A stretch of 64,000 nucleotides of DNA, taken from the NCBI RefSeq assembly GCF_900112605.1, contig NZ_FOMJ01000004.1, positions 62,001 to 126,000 on the forward strand, given 5' to 3'. Position 1 is the first letter of the stretch. Each line of letters begins with the position of its first letter. The DNA comes from Thiohalospira halophila DSM 15071. Lineage in GTDB: Bacteria > Pseudomonadota > Gammaproteobacteria > Thiohalospirales > Thiohalospiraceae. Below are positions 31,530 through 41,216 of the stretch, piece by piece. A model generated the notes under the pieces. That model was not told where the DNA came from and searched no databases. It saw only the letters and a program-made list of their open reading frames with translations. The translations under genes and the position numbers were made by a program.

Positions 31530-32021
31530 TCAACGGCGGCCGATACCGTAGAAGTACTCGTTGAAGGTGGCGACGTCGGTGGAGACCTGGCGGAAGAGGT
31601 GGTCCAGGCTGACGATGGCGTGCTCCAGGAGGTTCACGGCGATGAAGGGGTGCTCCAGCCGCAGGCGGGAGTACATCACCCGGGGCAGGCGCAGCACGCG
31701 AGTCCCCTCGGCGCGAGCCTCCATGCGGATGGAGCGGGGCTGGCGGTCGAAGAAGGACATCTCCCCCATCATCTCGCCCTCGCCGATGCGGCCCACTTCG
31801 AAGCTCTCGGTCCCGGAGACGGAGAGCAGCGCCGCCTCGCCCTGGACGATGAAGTAGAGGGCCTCGCCCACCTCGCCGACGTCGGCGATGACCTCGTCCC
31901 GCTGCAGCGTCACCAGTTCGGTGTACTCCAGCAGCGTCTGGACCTCCTTGATGGTCATGGACTCGCACAGGGCCTGCTGGTTGAGGAACTCGGCGAGCTC
32001 CACGGGGTTCTGCTGGGTCAT
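31530..32021 (-). CDS. Single-domain cyclic nucleotide-binding protein
   Basis: The 163-residue protein is a cNMP-binding (CRP N-terminal) beta-roll with EALYFIVQGEAALL and GEGEMMGEMSFFDRQPRSIRMEA. The second is the phosphate-binding cassette, with an Arg in place. There is no helix-turn-helix or enzyme domain after it, only a C-terminal helix and a short tail ending YFYGIGRR. It may be a ligand-controlled regulator acting by protein contact; ligand and target are unknown. Divergent from dsbA. Confidence 0.75.
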   Translation of the reverse strand: MTQQNPVELAEFLNQQALCESMTIKEVQTLLEYTELVTLQRDEVIADVGEVGEALYFIVQGEAALLSVSGTESFEVGRIGEGEMMGEMSFFDRQPRSIRMEARAEGTRVLRLPRVMYSRLRLEHPFIAVNLLEHAIVSLDHLFRQVSTDVATFNEYFYGIGRR

Positions 32022-32155
32022 GGCGCCTCCGGCGGGTTAATGAACGGCGCTCAGCATACCCCACGCCGCGGGCGGAAAAAACGGCCGTGGAAACGCGACG
32101 CGAGCTGGGGCACCATGAAGCCGGCAGTCCGCGTCCACCCCGAGGAGGTTGTTGC

Positions 32156-32788
32156 ATGGAGTCATTCACCCGCATCGCCGCTACGCTGATCCTGGCGCTG
32201 GCCGGCCTGGTCCTTGCCCTGCCGGTGGCGGCCGAGCCCGCCGAGGGCATCGACTACGTCGTCCTGGACGAGCCGGTCACCGACGGTGGCGGCGAGCGCG
32301 TGGAGGTGCTGGAGCTCTTCTGGTACGGCTGCCCCCACTGCTACCACCTGGAGGAGCCGCTGCAGGCCTGGCTGGATCGCAAGGGCGAGGCCGTGCGCTT
32401 CGAGCGCATCCCCGCCCCCTTCAACGAGGAGTGGGCCCGCCACGCCCGCGCCTACTATGCCGCCGAGCTTTACGGCGTCGCGGACGAGGCCCACGCCGCC
32501 TTCTTCCGTCGCGTCCACGAGCAGGGGGATCACCTCCACGGGCGGGACGACCTCGCCGCCTTCTACGCCGATTACGGGGTGGAGCCGGCCGAGTTCCGGC
32601 GGACCATGGGGGGCTTCGGCGTGAACACCAAGATGCGCCGGGCCCAGCGCATTGCCCGGGGTTCCGGGGCCGACGGAGTCCCGGCCATCATCATCGATGG
32701 CCGCTACCGCACCAGCCCCTCGCGCGCCGGCAGCCGGGAGGCCATGCTGGAGGTGATGGACTACCTCATCGAGAAGAGTCGCCCGTAG
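32156..32788 (+). CDS. dsbA: Thiol:disulfide interchange protein DsbA
   Basis: Periplasmic disulfide-forming oxidase. ATG 32156 follows GAGGAGG. The 210-residue product has a signal peptide to about residue 24, the CPHC active site at residues 59-62 inside FWYGCPHCYHLEE, an inserted helical domain, and the cis-proline loop DGVPAIIIDGRY. Redox-active residues are complete. The position near cytochrome c4 and the EEP/diguanylate cyclase pair matches the Pseudomonas order. Confidence 0.94.
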   Translation: MESFTRIAATLILALAGLVLALPVAAEPAEGIDYVVLDEPVTDGGGERVEVLELFWYGCPHCYHLEEPLQAWLDRKGEAVRFERIPAPFNEEWARHARAYYAAELYGVADEAHAAFFRRVHEQGDHLHGRDDLAAFYADYGVEPAEFRRTMGGFGVNTKMRRAQRIARGSGADGVPAIIIDGRYRTSPSRAGSREAMLEVMDYLIEKSRP

Positions 32789-32807
32789 GGCGGGGAGGAA
32801 GGGAACC

Positions 32808-34439
32808 GTGAAGACCGCCGAGCTGTTCGTTCGCTGCCTCGAGAACGAGGGGGTCGAGTACATCTTCGGCCTCCCCGGCGAGGAGAACCTGGACGTCATG
32901 GACGCCCTGGTGGACTCCGACATCCAGTTCATCACCGTCCGCCACGAGCAGGGCGCGGCCTTCATGGCCGATGTGTACGGCCGGCTCACCGGTCGCGCCG
33001 GGGTCTGCCTGGCCACCCTGGGGCCGGGGGCTACCAACCTCATCACCGGTGTTGCCGACGCCAACATGGACCACGCGCCGCTGGTGGCCATTGCCGGCCA
33101 GGCCTCCACCAACCGGCTGCACAAGGAGTCCCACCAGGTCCTGGACCTCCAGAACCTCTTCCGCCCGGTCACCAAGTACAGCTCGCGGCTGCTAACCCCG
33201 GCCATTACCACCGAGGTGGTGCGCAAGGCCTTCAAGCTGGCCCAGTCGGAGAAGACCGGCGCCTGCTTCATCGAGTTCCCCGAGAACATTGCCGAGATGC
33301 CCATCGAGGACGAGCCCCTGACCGTGCGCCAGCCGGTGGCGCCGGAGCCGCCGGGGGACCGGGTGGAGGCCGCGGCGGCCGCCATCTCGGCGGCGAACAA
33401 TCCCATCATCCTGGCCGGCAACGGCGTCATCCGTTCCGGCGCCTGCGAGGCGCTGGCGGAGTTCGCCGAGGCCATGAACATCCCGGTGGCGAACACCTTC
33501 ATGGCCAAGGGGGCCATCCCCTTCAAGCACCCCATGGCGCTGGGCTCCGCCGGGCTGCAGGCCAAGGACTACGTCTCCTGCGGCTTCGACCAGGCTGATC
33601 TGGTGCTCTGCATCGGCTACGACCTGGTGGAGTACCACCCCTACCTGTGGAATCCCACGCGCAGCAACCGCCTCGTCCACATCGACAACACCCCGGCGGA
33701 GGTGGACGCCTTCTATTCCGTGGATGTCGGCGTGGTGGGCGATATCACCCACAGCCTCCAGCGCATCGCCGAGGCCGCCACGCCGCGTGCCGGCCAGTTC
33801 GCCCGCCCCCTGCGGCGCGCCCTCATCGAGGACATGAACGAGCACGCCGAGGACAGCCGTTTCCCGGTGAAACCGCAGAAAATCATCTGGGACCTGCGCA
33901 CCGCCATGCAGCTCGACGACATCGCCATCTGCGACGTCGGCGCCCACAAGATGTGGATGGCCCGGATGTTCCGCGCCGAGCGGCCCAATACCTGCCTCAT
34001 CTCCAACGGTTTCGCCGCCATGGGCATCGCCCTGCCCGGCGCCGTGGGGGCCCGCCTGGCCCGCCCCGGGGTCAACGTGGTGGCGGTCACCGGGGATGCC
34101 GGCTTCCTCATGAACGCCCAGGAGCTGGAGACCGCCGTGCGCCAGGGGATCTCCATGGTGGTCCTGGTCTGGAACGATGCCGGCTACGGCCTCATCGAGT
34201 GGAAGCAGCTGAACGCCTACGGTCGGACCTCGGCGGTGGACTTCAACAACCCGGATCTCGTCACCTTCGCCCAGTCCTTCGGCGCCCACGGCTACCGCAT
34301 CGAGCGCACCGAGGACCTGCTGCCCACCCTGCGCGAGGCCCTGGCGGATGGCGGCGTCAGCGTCATCGACTGCCCGGTGGACTACTCGGAGAACCTCAAG
34401 CTCACCGAGAAGCTCGGGGAGATGGTCTGCCCCCTCTAG
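32808..34439 (+). CDS. Acetolactate synthase-like thiamine diphosphate enzyme
   Basis: The 543-residue protein has all three TPP-enzyme domains. The N-terminal FGLPGEENLDVMDAL and RHEQGAAFMADVYGRLTG include the catalytic glutamate in HEQ. The C-terminal TPP site begins with GDAGFLMN and continues to NDAGYG. It resembles single-subunit catabolic AlsS and biosynthetic IlvB large chains. No regulatory small subunit gene is adjacent, which favours the stand-alone type. GTG start at 32808 behind GGGGAGGAAGG. Substrate beyond pyruvate cannot be read from sequence. Confidence 0.78.
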   Translation: MKTAELFVRCLENEGVEYIFGLPGEENLDVMDALVDSDIQFITVRHEQGAAFMADVYGRLTGRAGVCLATLGPGATNLITGVADANMDHAPLVAIAGQASTNRLHKESHQVLDLQNLFRPVTKYSSRLLTPAITTEVVRKAFKLAQSEKTGACFIEFPENIAEMPIEDEPLTVRQPVAPEPPGDRVEAAAAAISAANNPIILAGNGVIRSGACEALAEFAEAMNIPVANTFMAKGAIPFKHPMALGSAGLQAKDYVSCGFDQADLVLCIGYDLVEYHPYLWNPTRSNRLVHIDNTPAEVDAFYSVDVGVVGDITHSLQRIAEAATPRAGQFARPLRRALIEDMNEHAEDSRFPVKPQKIIWDLRTAMQLDDIAICDVGAHKMWMARMFRAERPNTCLISNGFAAMGIALPGAVGARLARPGVNVVAVTGDAGFLMNAQELETAVRQGISMVVLVWNDAGYGLIEWKQLNAYGRTSAVDFNNPDLVTFAQSFGAHGYRIERTEDLLPTLREALADGGVSVIDCPVDYSENLKLTEKLGEMVCPL

Positions 34440-34515
34440 CCCGATCGGGGCGCGATTCCCGTCTCCGGAAACCGGGTGTAGGATGGAGTGATATCCACGC
34501 GGGCACAGGGGCATC

Positions 34516-35328
34516 ATGAGCGACACCGCGGTCACGCTGGGCGGCGCGCGGGAGACGGCATCCGGTGGCAGCATCCTACGGCTGCTCTCCTACAACATCC
34601 AGGTGGGGATCCGGACGCGGCGCGCCCGGCAGTACCTGACCAACTCCTGGAAGCACGTCCTGCCCCACGCCAACCGGTTCGAGAACCTGGATCGGGTGGC
34701 GCAGGTGCTGCGCGGCTACGACATCGTCGGCCTCCAGGAGGTGGATGCCGGCAGCCTGCGGTCGAACTTCGTCAACCTCACCGAGTACCTGGCGACCCAG
34801 GCCGGCTTCCCCTACTGGCACCACCGCGTGAACCGTCGCATCGGCCGCTTCGCCCAGCACGCCTCCGGCCTCCTCTCCCGGGTCGCCCCCGCCGAGCTGC
34901 GCGAGTACGGCCTGCCCGGCCTCATCCCCGGGCGCGGGGTCACCCTGGCGCGCTACGGCCGGCGTGAGCACGCCCTGGTGGTCCTGAACATCCACCTCTC
35001 CCTCTCCCGGCGGGCGCGCCAGAGCCAGCTCGCCCGGGTGGCCGAGATCATCGCCGAGTATCCCCACGCCGTGGTCATGGGGGACATGAACTGCGCCCCG
35101 GACAGCCCGGAACTGCGCGAGCTCTTCCGGCGCACGAATCTGCGCGAGCCCCTGGAGGCCTTCGCCACCTTCCCCAGCTGGCAGCCCCAGCGCAATATCG
35201 ACCACATCCTCGTTACCGAGGAGCTGGCCGTAACCCGGGCCGAGGTTCTGAGTCATTCCTACTCCGACCACCTCCCCATCAGCATGGACGTGCGCGTCCC
35301 CGAAGAGATCGGACTGGTGAGCCTATGA
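34516..35328 (+). CDS. Endonuclease/exonuclease/phosphatase-fold hydrolase
   Basis: The 270-residue protein has the EEP-fold metal site: LSYNIQ, the Mg-binding Glu in IVGLQEVDAG, LNIHLSLS, GDMNCAPDS and the catalytic SDHLPI near the end. Such proteins cleave phosphodiesters or phosphomonoesters. No signal peptide, so it is cytosolic. Its stop overlaps the start of the diguanylate cyclase by 4 bases. The same pair stands near dsbA in Pseudomonas, suggesting a joint role, but its substrate is unknown. Confidence 0.83.
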   Translation: MSDTAVTLGGARETASGGSILRLLSYNIQVGIRTRRARQYLTNSWKHVLPHANRFENLDRVAQVLRGYDIVGLQEVDAGSLRSNFVNLTEYLATQAGFPYWHHRVNRRIGRFAQHASGLLSRVAPAELREYGLPGLIPGRGVTLARYGRREHALVVLNIHLSLSRRARQSQLARVAEIIAEYPHAVVMGDMNCAPDSPELRELFRRTNLREPLEAFATFPSWQPQRNIDHILVTEELAVTRAEVLSHSYSDHLPISMDVRVPEEIGLVSL

Positions 35329-36920
35329 GCGATGAGCGCCGCGCCGCCCCCGAGGAGCTGCCGGAGGATGTGCGCACCCTCCAGCAGCGCTACAGTCGCG
35401 CCCTGCAGCAGCTGGAGGCACAGGACGCGGAGCATGCCGAGACGGAAAAACAGCTGCGCCACGCCCTGGTCCGGCTGACCCACGCCGGCGATACGCGCCA
35501 CCCCGAGCTGGCCCGCCAGTTGGAACGGCTGCGCGGGGCGGTGCTCGACGGCACCGCACCGGAGGATCTCGAACCCATACTCAAGGAGATCGCCGGGGCC
35601 ATCACCGCTCTGGAGGATCTTCGCCGGGAGAACGCCACCATCCCGCTTCCCCTCCGGGCCCTGGAGCGCCTGTTGCGCGCCCTGGATCTCCCCAGCGGCC
35701 TGCGGCGTCGCGCGCGCAACGTGACCCGGCGGCTGGAGGAGGCCGGCCCGGAGGGGAACGTGGACGAACAGCTGGCGGAGCTGGTGGGGCTGCTGGACGA
35801 GATCGCCGCCGCCCTGGGGCAGGAGCGCGGGGGCTGGCTGCCCCGCCTGTTCCGCGGCCGTGATGCTGGAGACAACCAGGCCGTCCAGGAGGCCCTGAGC
35901 CGACTGGTGGCGGAACTCACCCTGCCGGCGGATCTGGCCCGGCGGGCCGCCAACCTCCAGGAGGACGTGGGCGAGGGATCGGTGGATGCCGCCGCCGTTC
36001 TGGAGGAGCTGGCCGACCTGGCCGCTACCGCCCGCGCCCGCCTCAGCGAGGAGCAGGAGGAGATGGCCGGCTTCCTCCAGGAGGTGAGCGACCACCTCCA
36101 GGAGCTGGACAGCCACATCCGCGAGGCGGCCGGGCGCGAGGAGGAGGCCGCTGCCGCCGAGCAGGAGCTGGACGCCGCCGTCTCCGACCGGGTCCGCCAG
36201 ATGCAGACCAGCGTCCAGGAGGCGGAAGACCTGCCGACCCTCAAGACCACCGTCAGCGACCAGCTCAGTGCCATCAATGACCATCTGGAGGAGTACCGAA
36301 GCCGCGCCGATGCGCGCCGCTCCGAGATGGAACGGGAGATGGAGCGGGTCCACGCCCGCATGGAGTCCCTGGAGGTGGTCACCGGGGTGCTGCGCGAGCG
36401 GCTGGCCAGCGAGCGCGAACAGGCCCTGCGGGATCCCCTCACCGGCGTCTACAACCGCCTGGCCTGGGACGAGCGGCTGAACCAGGAGCTCGCCCGCTTC
36501 CAGCGCCAGGGCCACGAGGTTGCCGTGGCGGTCTGGGACCTCGACAGCTTCAAGGCCATCAACGACACCTACGGCCACACCGCCGGCGACAAGGTCATTC
36601 GCGCCGTTGCCGATCTGCTGGTCCGGCGCCTGCGCGCCACCGATTTCGTGGCCCGCTACGGCGGTGAGGAGTTCGTGATCCTGATGCCCGATACGCCGCT
36701 GGCCGACGCCACCGACCTGGCCGAGGAACTGCGTCGGTCGGTGGCCGCCCTCCAGTTCGTCTACCGCGGCGAGCGGGTGCCCATCACCATCTCCGGCGGC
36801 CTCACCGCCCTGGCCACCGGGGATACCGCCGAGGCGGCCTTCCAGCGAGCGGATACCGTCCTCTACCGCGCCAAGGAAGCGGGACGGGATCGAGTGCTCG
36901 TGGCCGACCCCCCGGGGTAG
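35325..36920 (+). CDS. Diguanylate cyclase with long coiled-coil N terminus
   Basis: Makes cyclic di-GMP. The first 360 or so of 531 residues are helical, charged and coiled-coil-like with no membrane segment or known sensor. The C-terminal GGDEF domain has the metal Asp (VAVWDLDSFKAIND), the signature GGEEF at 446-450, and the product-inhibition I-site RATD five residues before it. All catalytic parts look intact. Translationally coupled (ATGA) to the EEP-fold gene. Confidence 0.9.
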   Translation: MSDERRAAPEELPEDVRTLQQRYSRALQQLEAQDAEHAETEKQLRHALVRLTHAGDTRHPELARQLERLRGAVLDGTAPEDLEPILKEIAGAITALEDLRRENATIPLPLRALERLLRALDLPSGLRRRARNVTRRLEEAGPEGNVDEQLAELVGLLDEIAAALGQERGGWLPRLFRGRDAGDNQAVQEALSRLVAELTLPADLARRAANLQEDVGEGSVDAAAVLEELADLAATARARLSEEQEEMAGFLQEVSDHLQELDSHIREAAGREEEAAAAEQELDAAVSDRVRQMQTSVQEAEDLPTLKTTVSDQLSAINDHLEEYRSRADARRSEMEREMERVHARMESLEVVTGVLRERLASEREQALRDPLTGVYNRLAWDERLNQELARFQRQGHEVAVAVWDLDSFKAINDTYGHTAGDKVIRAVADLLVRRLRATDFVARYGGEEFVILMPDTPLADATDLAEELRRSVAALQFVYRGERVPITISGGLTALATGDTAEAAFQRADTVLYRAKEAGRDRVLVADPPG

Positions 36921-36940
36921 CAGCGCGTTAACCCCCGGCC

Positions 36941-38392
36941 TCAGCGGCGCCAGAACCAGGGGGTGAAGAGGATCAGGAGGCTGAAGATCTCCAGCCGTCC
37001 CAGGACCATGGCGAAGGCCAGGATGAGCTTGGCAGTATCGCTAATGGAGCCGAAGTTGGCACTCACATCGCCCAGGCCGGGGCCAAGGTTGTTCAGCGTC
37101 GCCGCCACGGCGGAGAAGGCGGTGACCTGGTCCAGCCCCGTGGCCATGAGCGCGAGCATGATGAGGACGAAGCTGGCCACGTAGGCGGAGAAGAAGCCCC
37201 ACACCGCGTTGACCACCTGGGGTGAGACCCGCCGCCCGCCGAGCTTTACCGGGAGCTGGGCGTTGGGGTGGGCGAGCTGCTTGAGCTCCCGCATCCCCTG
37301 CACCAGCAGCAGCAGGAAGCGCATCACCTTCATGCCGCCGGCGGTGGAGCCGCCGCTGCCGCCGATGAAGCTGGCGAAGATGAGCAGCACCGGCAGGAAG
37401 CTCGGCCAGTAGGCGAAGTCGGCGGTGGCAAACCCGGCGGTGCTGCCGATGGAGACCGCCTGGAAGAGGCCGTGGTGGAAGGCGGCGAAGCCGCTGCCGA
37501 AGGTCCCGTCCAGGTAGAGGTAGCCGATGGTGATGGTCGCCAGCAGCCCCATGTAGCCCATGAAGCCGCGGAACTCCGGGTCCTGCAGGTAGCCTGCCGG
37601 CGACCGGCTGCGCCAGGCGGTGAAGTGGAGGGCGAAGTTCACCCCGGCCAGGAGCATGAAGACCACGGCGATGAGCTCGATGGCGGGGCTGTTGAAATAC
37701 CCGATGCTGGCGTCGTGGGTGGAGAAGCCGCCGATGGCGACGGTGGAGAAGCTGTGCGCCACGGCATCGAAGCCCGACATCCCGGCGGCCCAGTAGGCCA
37801 GCGCGCAGGCCACGGTGAGGCCCAGGTAGATGTACCACAGCGCCTTGGCCGTCTCGGTGATCCGCGGGGTGAGCTTGGTGTCCTTCATGGGACCGGGGAG
37901 CTCGGCGCGGTAGAGCTGCATCCCGCCGATGCCGAGCATGGGCAGGATGGCCACCGCCAGGACGATGATCCCCATGCCCCCCAGCCACTGGAGCTGCTGA
38001 CGATAGAAGAGCAGCGACAGCGCCAGGTCGTCCAGGCCGGTCAGGACCGTGGAGCCGGTGGTGGTCAGCCCCGAGGTGGCCTCGAAGATGGCGTCGGCCA
38101 CCGGGATGGCCGGCTCGTCCCAGAGGATGAAGGGGACGGCGCCGAAGAGCGACAGCACCAGCCAGAAGAGCGAGACCACCATGAAGCCGTCGCGAGTGCG
38201 CAGCTCCCGCCGCTGATGGCGTACCGGGAGCCAGAGGAGAATACCCAGCCCGAGGATGATGCCGAAGGAGGCGGCGAACGGCATGACCCCCCGGCCGCCG
38301 TCCAGTAACCCCACCGCCAGTGGCGGGAGCTGGGTGACGCTGAACAGGGCGACCAGCAGGCCCAGGATGCGCAGGATGGCGGGTAGCTGCAT
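36941..38392 (-). CDS. trkH: Trk potassium transporter membrane subunit TrkH
   Basis: Potassium uptake channel, 483 residues, the E. coli length. It has four pore loops of the K-channel type, seen as EATSGLTTTGSTVLTG, FSTVAIGGFSTHDAS, SIGSTAGFATADF and TLNNLGPGLGDVS. TrkA, the cytosolic gating subunit, is encoded 7 bases upstream. Last gene of the long leftward run that starts with def. It faces the diguanylate cyclase gene, with only 20 bases between their stops and no terminator visible. Confidence 0.96.
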   Translation of the reverse strand: MQLPAILRILGLLVALFSVTQLPPLAVGLLDGGRGVMPFAASFGIILGLGILLWLPVRHQRRELRTRDGFMVVSLFWLVLSLFGAVPFILWDEPAIPVADAIFEATSGLTTTGSTVLTGLDDLALSLLFYRQQLQWLGGMGIIVLAVAILPMLGIGGMQLYRAELPGPMKDTKLTPRITETAKALWYIYLGLTVACALAYWAAGMSGFDAVAHSFSTVAIGGFSTHDASIGYFNSPAIELIAVVFMLLAGVNFALHFTAWRSRSPAGYLQDPEFRGFMGYMGLLATITIGYLYLDGTFGSGFAAFHHGLFQAVSIGSTAGFATADFAYWPSFLPVLLIFASFIGGSGGSTAGGMKVMRFLLLLVQGMRELKQLAHPNAQLPVKLGGRRVSPQVVNAVWGFFSAYVASFVLIMLALMATGLDQVTAFSAVAATLNNLGPGLGDVSANFGSISDTAKLILAFAMVLGRLEIFSLLILFTPWFWRR

Positions 38393-38399
38393 GGCGGCG

Positions 38400-39773
38400 T
38401 CAGAGGAAGGTGACCGGGACCTGGAACATCCGCTCCACCTCGGGGATGTTGCGCTTGTCCACCAGGAAGAGGATGACGTGGTCGCCGGACTCGATGACGG
38501 TGTCGTGGTGGGCCACCAGGACCTGCTCCCCGCGGACCATGGCGCCGATGGTGGTCCCCGGCGGCAGCTTCAGCTCGCCCACCTGGCGGCCCACCACCTT
38601 GGAGGAGCGCGGGTCGCCGTGGGCGACCGCCTCGATGGCCTCCGCCGCGCCGCGCCGCAGGCTGTGGACCACCACCACGTCGCCGCGGCGCACATGGGCC
38701 AGAAGGCTGCCGATGGTCGCCTGCTGGGGAGAGATGGCGATGTCGATCTCGCCGGACTCCACCAGGTCGACGTAGGAGGCGCGGTTGATGAGCGCCATGA
38801 CCTTGCGTGCCCCCAGCCGCTTGGCGAGCATCGCCGAGAGGATGTTGGCCTCGTCGTCGTTGGTCAGGGCGCAGAAGACGTCGGTGTACTCGATGTTCTC
38901 CTCGAGCAGCAGCTCCTCGTCGGCGGCATCGCCCAGCAGGACGATGGAGCGGCCCAGCTCCTCGGCGAGGTCGCTGGAGCGGCGCCGATTGTGGTCGATG
39001 AGCTTGACCTGGTAGCGGTCCTCCAGCGCCCCGGCCAGCCGCCGGCCGATGTTGCCGCCTCCGGCGATGACCACCCGCTTGTTGGGCTTGTCCAGCCGGC
39101 GCATCTCCCCCATCACGGAGCGGATGTCGCCCCGGGCGGCGATGAAGAAGACCTCGTCGTCCGCCTCGATGACGGTGGTGCCCTCAGGGATGATGGGCTG
39201 CCCACGGCGGAAGATCGCCGCCACCCGGGTCTCCACGCCCGGCATGTGCTGCTTGAGGGTGGAGAGCTCGTGGCCCACCAGGGGGCCGCCGTAGTAGGCC
39301 TTCACCGCCACCAGCTGCACCTTGCCACCGGCGAAGTCCAGGACCTGCAGCGCCCCGGGGTGCTCGATGAGCCGCTGGACGTACTCGGTGACCAGCTGCT
39401 CGGGGCTGATCCGGACGTCGATGGGCAGGGCCTCGTTGCCGAAGAGGGCGGGGTGGGCGAGGTATTCCGCCTCGCGCACCCGGCCGATCTTGGTGGGGGT
39501 GCGGAAGAGGGTCCAGGTCACCTGGCAGGCGACCATGTTGGTCTCGTCGGAGTTGGTCACGGCGATGACCATGTCGGCATCCTCCGCCCCGGCGCGGCGC
39601 AGAACGTGGGGATGGGAGGCGCGGCCGATGATGGTCCGGATGTCCAGCCGGTCCTGGAGCTGGGCCAGCGCCAGGTCGTCGGTATCCACCACGGTGATGT
39701 CGTTGGCCTCGGAGGCCAGGTTCTGGGCCAGGGAGGAGCCGACCTGGCCGGCACCCAGGATGAGGATCTTCAT
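38400..39773 (-). CDS. trkA: Trk potassium transporter NAD-binding subunit TrkA
   Basis: Cytosolic regulator of TrkH with two tandem RCK halves. The 457-residue product begins [19 protein letters not shown] (first NAD fold), and the second half carries [19 protein letters not shown] 39773 is preferred over a start ten codons earlier because it opens the conserved strand. The trkA-trkH adjacency gives a self-contained K+ uptake system, important in salt adaptation. Confidence 0.96.
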   Translation of the reverse strand: MKILILGAGQVGSSLAQNLASEANDITVVDTDDLALAQLQDRLDIRTIIGRASHPHVLRRAGAEDADMVIAVTNSDETNMVACQVTWTLFRTPTKIGRVREAEYLAHPALFGNEALPIDVRISPEQLVTEYVQRLIEHPGALQVLDFAGGKVQLVAVKAYYGGPLVGHELSTLKQHMPGVETRVAAIFRRGQPIIPEGTTVIEADDEVFFIAARGDIRSVMGEMRRLDKPNKRVVIAGGGNIGRRLAGALEDRYQVKLIDHNRRRSSDLAEELGRSIVLLGDAADEELLLEENIEYTDVFCALTNDDEANILSAMLAKRLGARKVMALINRASYVDLVESGEIDIAISPQQATIGSLLAHVRRGDVVVVHSLRRGAAEAIEAVAHGDPRSSKVVGRQVGELKLPPGTTIGAMVRGEQVLVAHHDTVIESGDHVILFLVDKRNIPEVERMFQVPVTFL

Positions 39774-39863
39774 GGTGCTCCGCCGCCTGCGAGGGGTGCG
39801 CAAATGGTACGCCGGGGGCGGGGGCTTGCAAAGGTTCGCCCGGCTCCGTCCACGAGCATGCGC

Positions 39864-41216
39864 CTATCCCTTGCGCGATCCTTGCAGCCCCAGGGCCCGA
39901 AGCTTGCGGTAGAGGTGGGTCCGCTCCAGGCCGGCCACCCGGGCCACCTCCCCCACGCGGCCCCCCTGCTGTTTCAGGTGGTGCTCCAGGTAGGCGCGCT
40001 CGAAGGCCTCCCGGGCGGCGCGCAGGGGCTGGTCGAAGTCGATGCCCGTCGGCGTATTCGTCTCGCCGCCCAGCGCGGCCTCCACCTCGGCGGCGGTAAC
40101 CGCCGTCTCGCCCCCGGCGATGGCCAGGCGCTGCACCAGGTTGCGCAGTTCGCGCAGGTTGCCCGGCCAGGGATGCTGGCGCAGCCGGTTCTGGGCGGCG
40201 ACATCGAATTCGCGGAAGGGCAGCCCCTCCACGGCGGCCATGTGGTCGGCGAAGAAGGCGGTGAGTTCCGGGAGGTCCTCGGCGCGTTCCCGCAGGGGCG
40301 GCAGATGGAGCGGCAGGCCGGCCAGGTGGTCGTAGAGGTCGCGGCGCAGGTAGCCCCCGCGGGCGAGGTCGTGTTCACCCAGCTGACTGCCGGCGATGAT
40401 CCGGACATTCAGGGGCTGTTCCCCCTGGCCGTCCACGCGGCGGAAACGGCCGGTCTCCAGCGCAGCCAGGAGCTGCGCCTGGGCGTCGGCGCTGAGTTCA
40501 TCCACGTGGGCCAGGAAGAGGGTGCCACCGGCGGCCCGTTCCAGGAGGCCGTAGTGCGGACCCTCCGCCGTCTCGCGGCCGAAGATGGTCTCCGCGGCCG
40601 TTGCCCCGCCCACCGTGGCCGCGGAGATCTCCACGAAGGGGCCCGCCGCTCGCGGTCCCTGGCCGTGGATGTAGCGCGCCAGGGTCCGCTTGCCGGTCCC
40701 CGGCTCGCCGGTGAGCAGGACCGGCGCCTCCACGGCCGCCACCCGGCGGCCCTCTTCCCGCAGGGCCTCACCGGCGGAGCCGCGCCCCACCGGCTCCTCC
40801 AGGGGCTCGCCGTAGCGGCGCAGGCGCTGGTTCTCGTGGCGCAGGCTCGCCGCCTCCAGGGCGCGCCGGACGGTGAGCAGGAGCTTGGCCAGGGAGAGGG
40901 GCTTTTCCAGGAAATCCCAGGCCCCCAGCCGGGTCGCCTCCACCGCCGACTCCACCGTGGCGTGGCCGGAGATCATGATCACCGGCGGCGGCTCCGCCTC
41001 CTCGGCGGCCCATTCCCGCAGCAGGGTGATGCCGTCAACATCGGGCATCCAGATGTCCAGCAGGATGAGCCCCGGTCGCCGGCGCTGGCGGCTGGCCCGG
41101 GCCTCGGCCCCGCTGGCGGCGGTGTTCACCTCGAAGCCCTCGTCGGTGAGGATGTCGCGGACGAGTTCGCGGATGTCGGGCTCGTCGTCCACCACCAGGA
41201 TGTAGGGGGTGCTCAT
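39864..41216 (-). CDS. ntrX: NtrX-type sigma54-family response regulator
   Basis: Partner of NtrY, 450 residues. The receiver has phospho-acceptor D54 (LILLDIWMPD). The AAA+ domain has Walker A GEPGTGKR but lacks the GAFTGA loop that engages sigma54: the region reads IFGRETAEGPHYGLLE. The Walker B acidic pair, normally DE after GGTLFL, is A236-H237, with a DE pair only three residues later. A Fis-type helix-turn-helix closes the protein (VGEVARVAGLERTHLYRKL). ATP hydrolysis and sigma54 activation may be lost, leaving phosphorylation-controlled DNA binding. Confidence 0.88.
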   Translation of the reverse strand: MSTPYILVVDDEPDIRELVRDILTDEGFEVNTAASGAEARASRQRRRPGLILLDIWMPDVDGITLLREWAAEEAEPPPVIMISGHATVESAVEATRLGAWDFLEKPLSLAKLLLTVRRALEAASLRHENQRLRRYGEPLEEPVGRGSAGEALREEGRRVAAVEAPVLLTGEPGTGKRTLARYIHGQGPRAAGPFVEISAATVGGATAAETIFGRETAEGPHYGLLERAAGGTLFLAHVDELSADAQAQLLAALETGRFRRVDGQGEQPLNVRIIAGSQLGEHDLARGGYLRRDLYDHLAGLPLHLPPLRERAEDLPELTAFFADHMAAVEGLPFREFDVAAQNRLRQHPWPGNLRELRNLVQRLAIAGGETAVTAAEVEAALGGETNTPTGIDFDQPLRAAREAFERAYLEHHLKQQGGRVGEVARVAGLERTHLYRKLRALGLQGSRKG

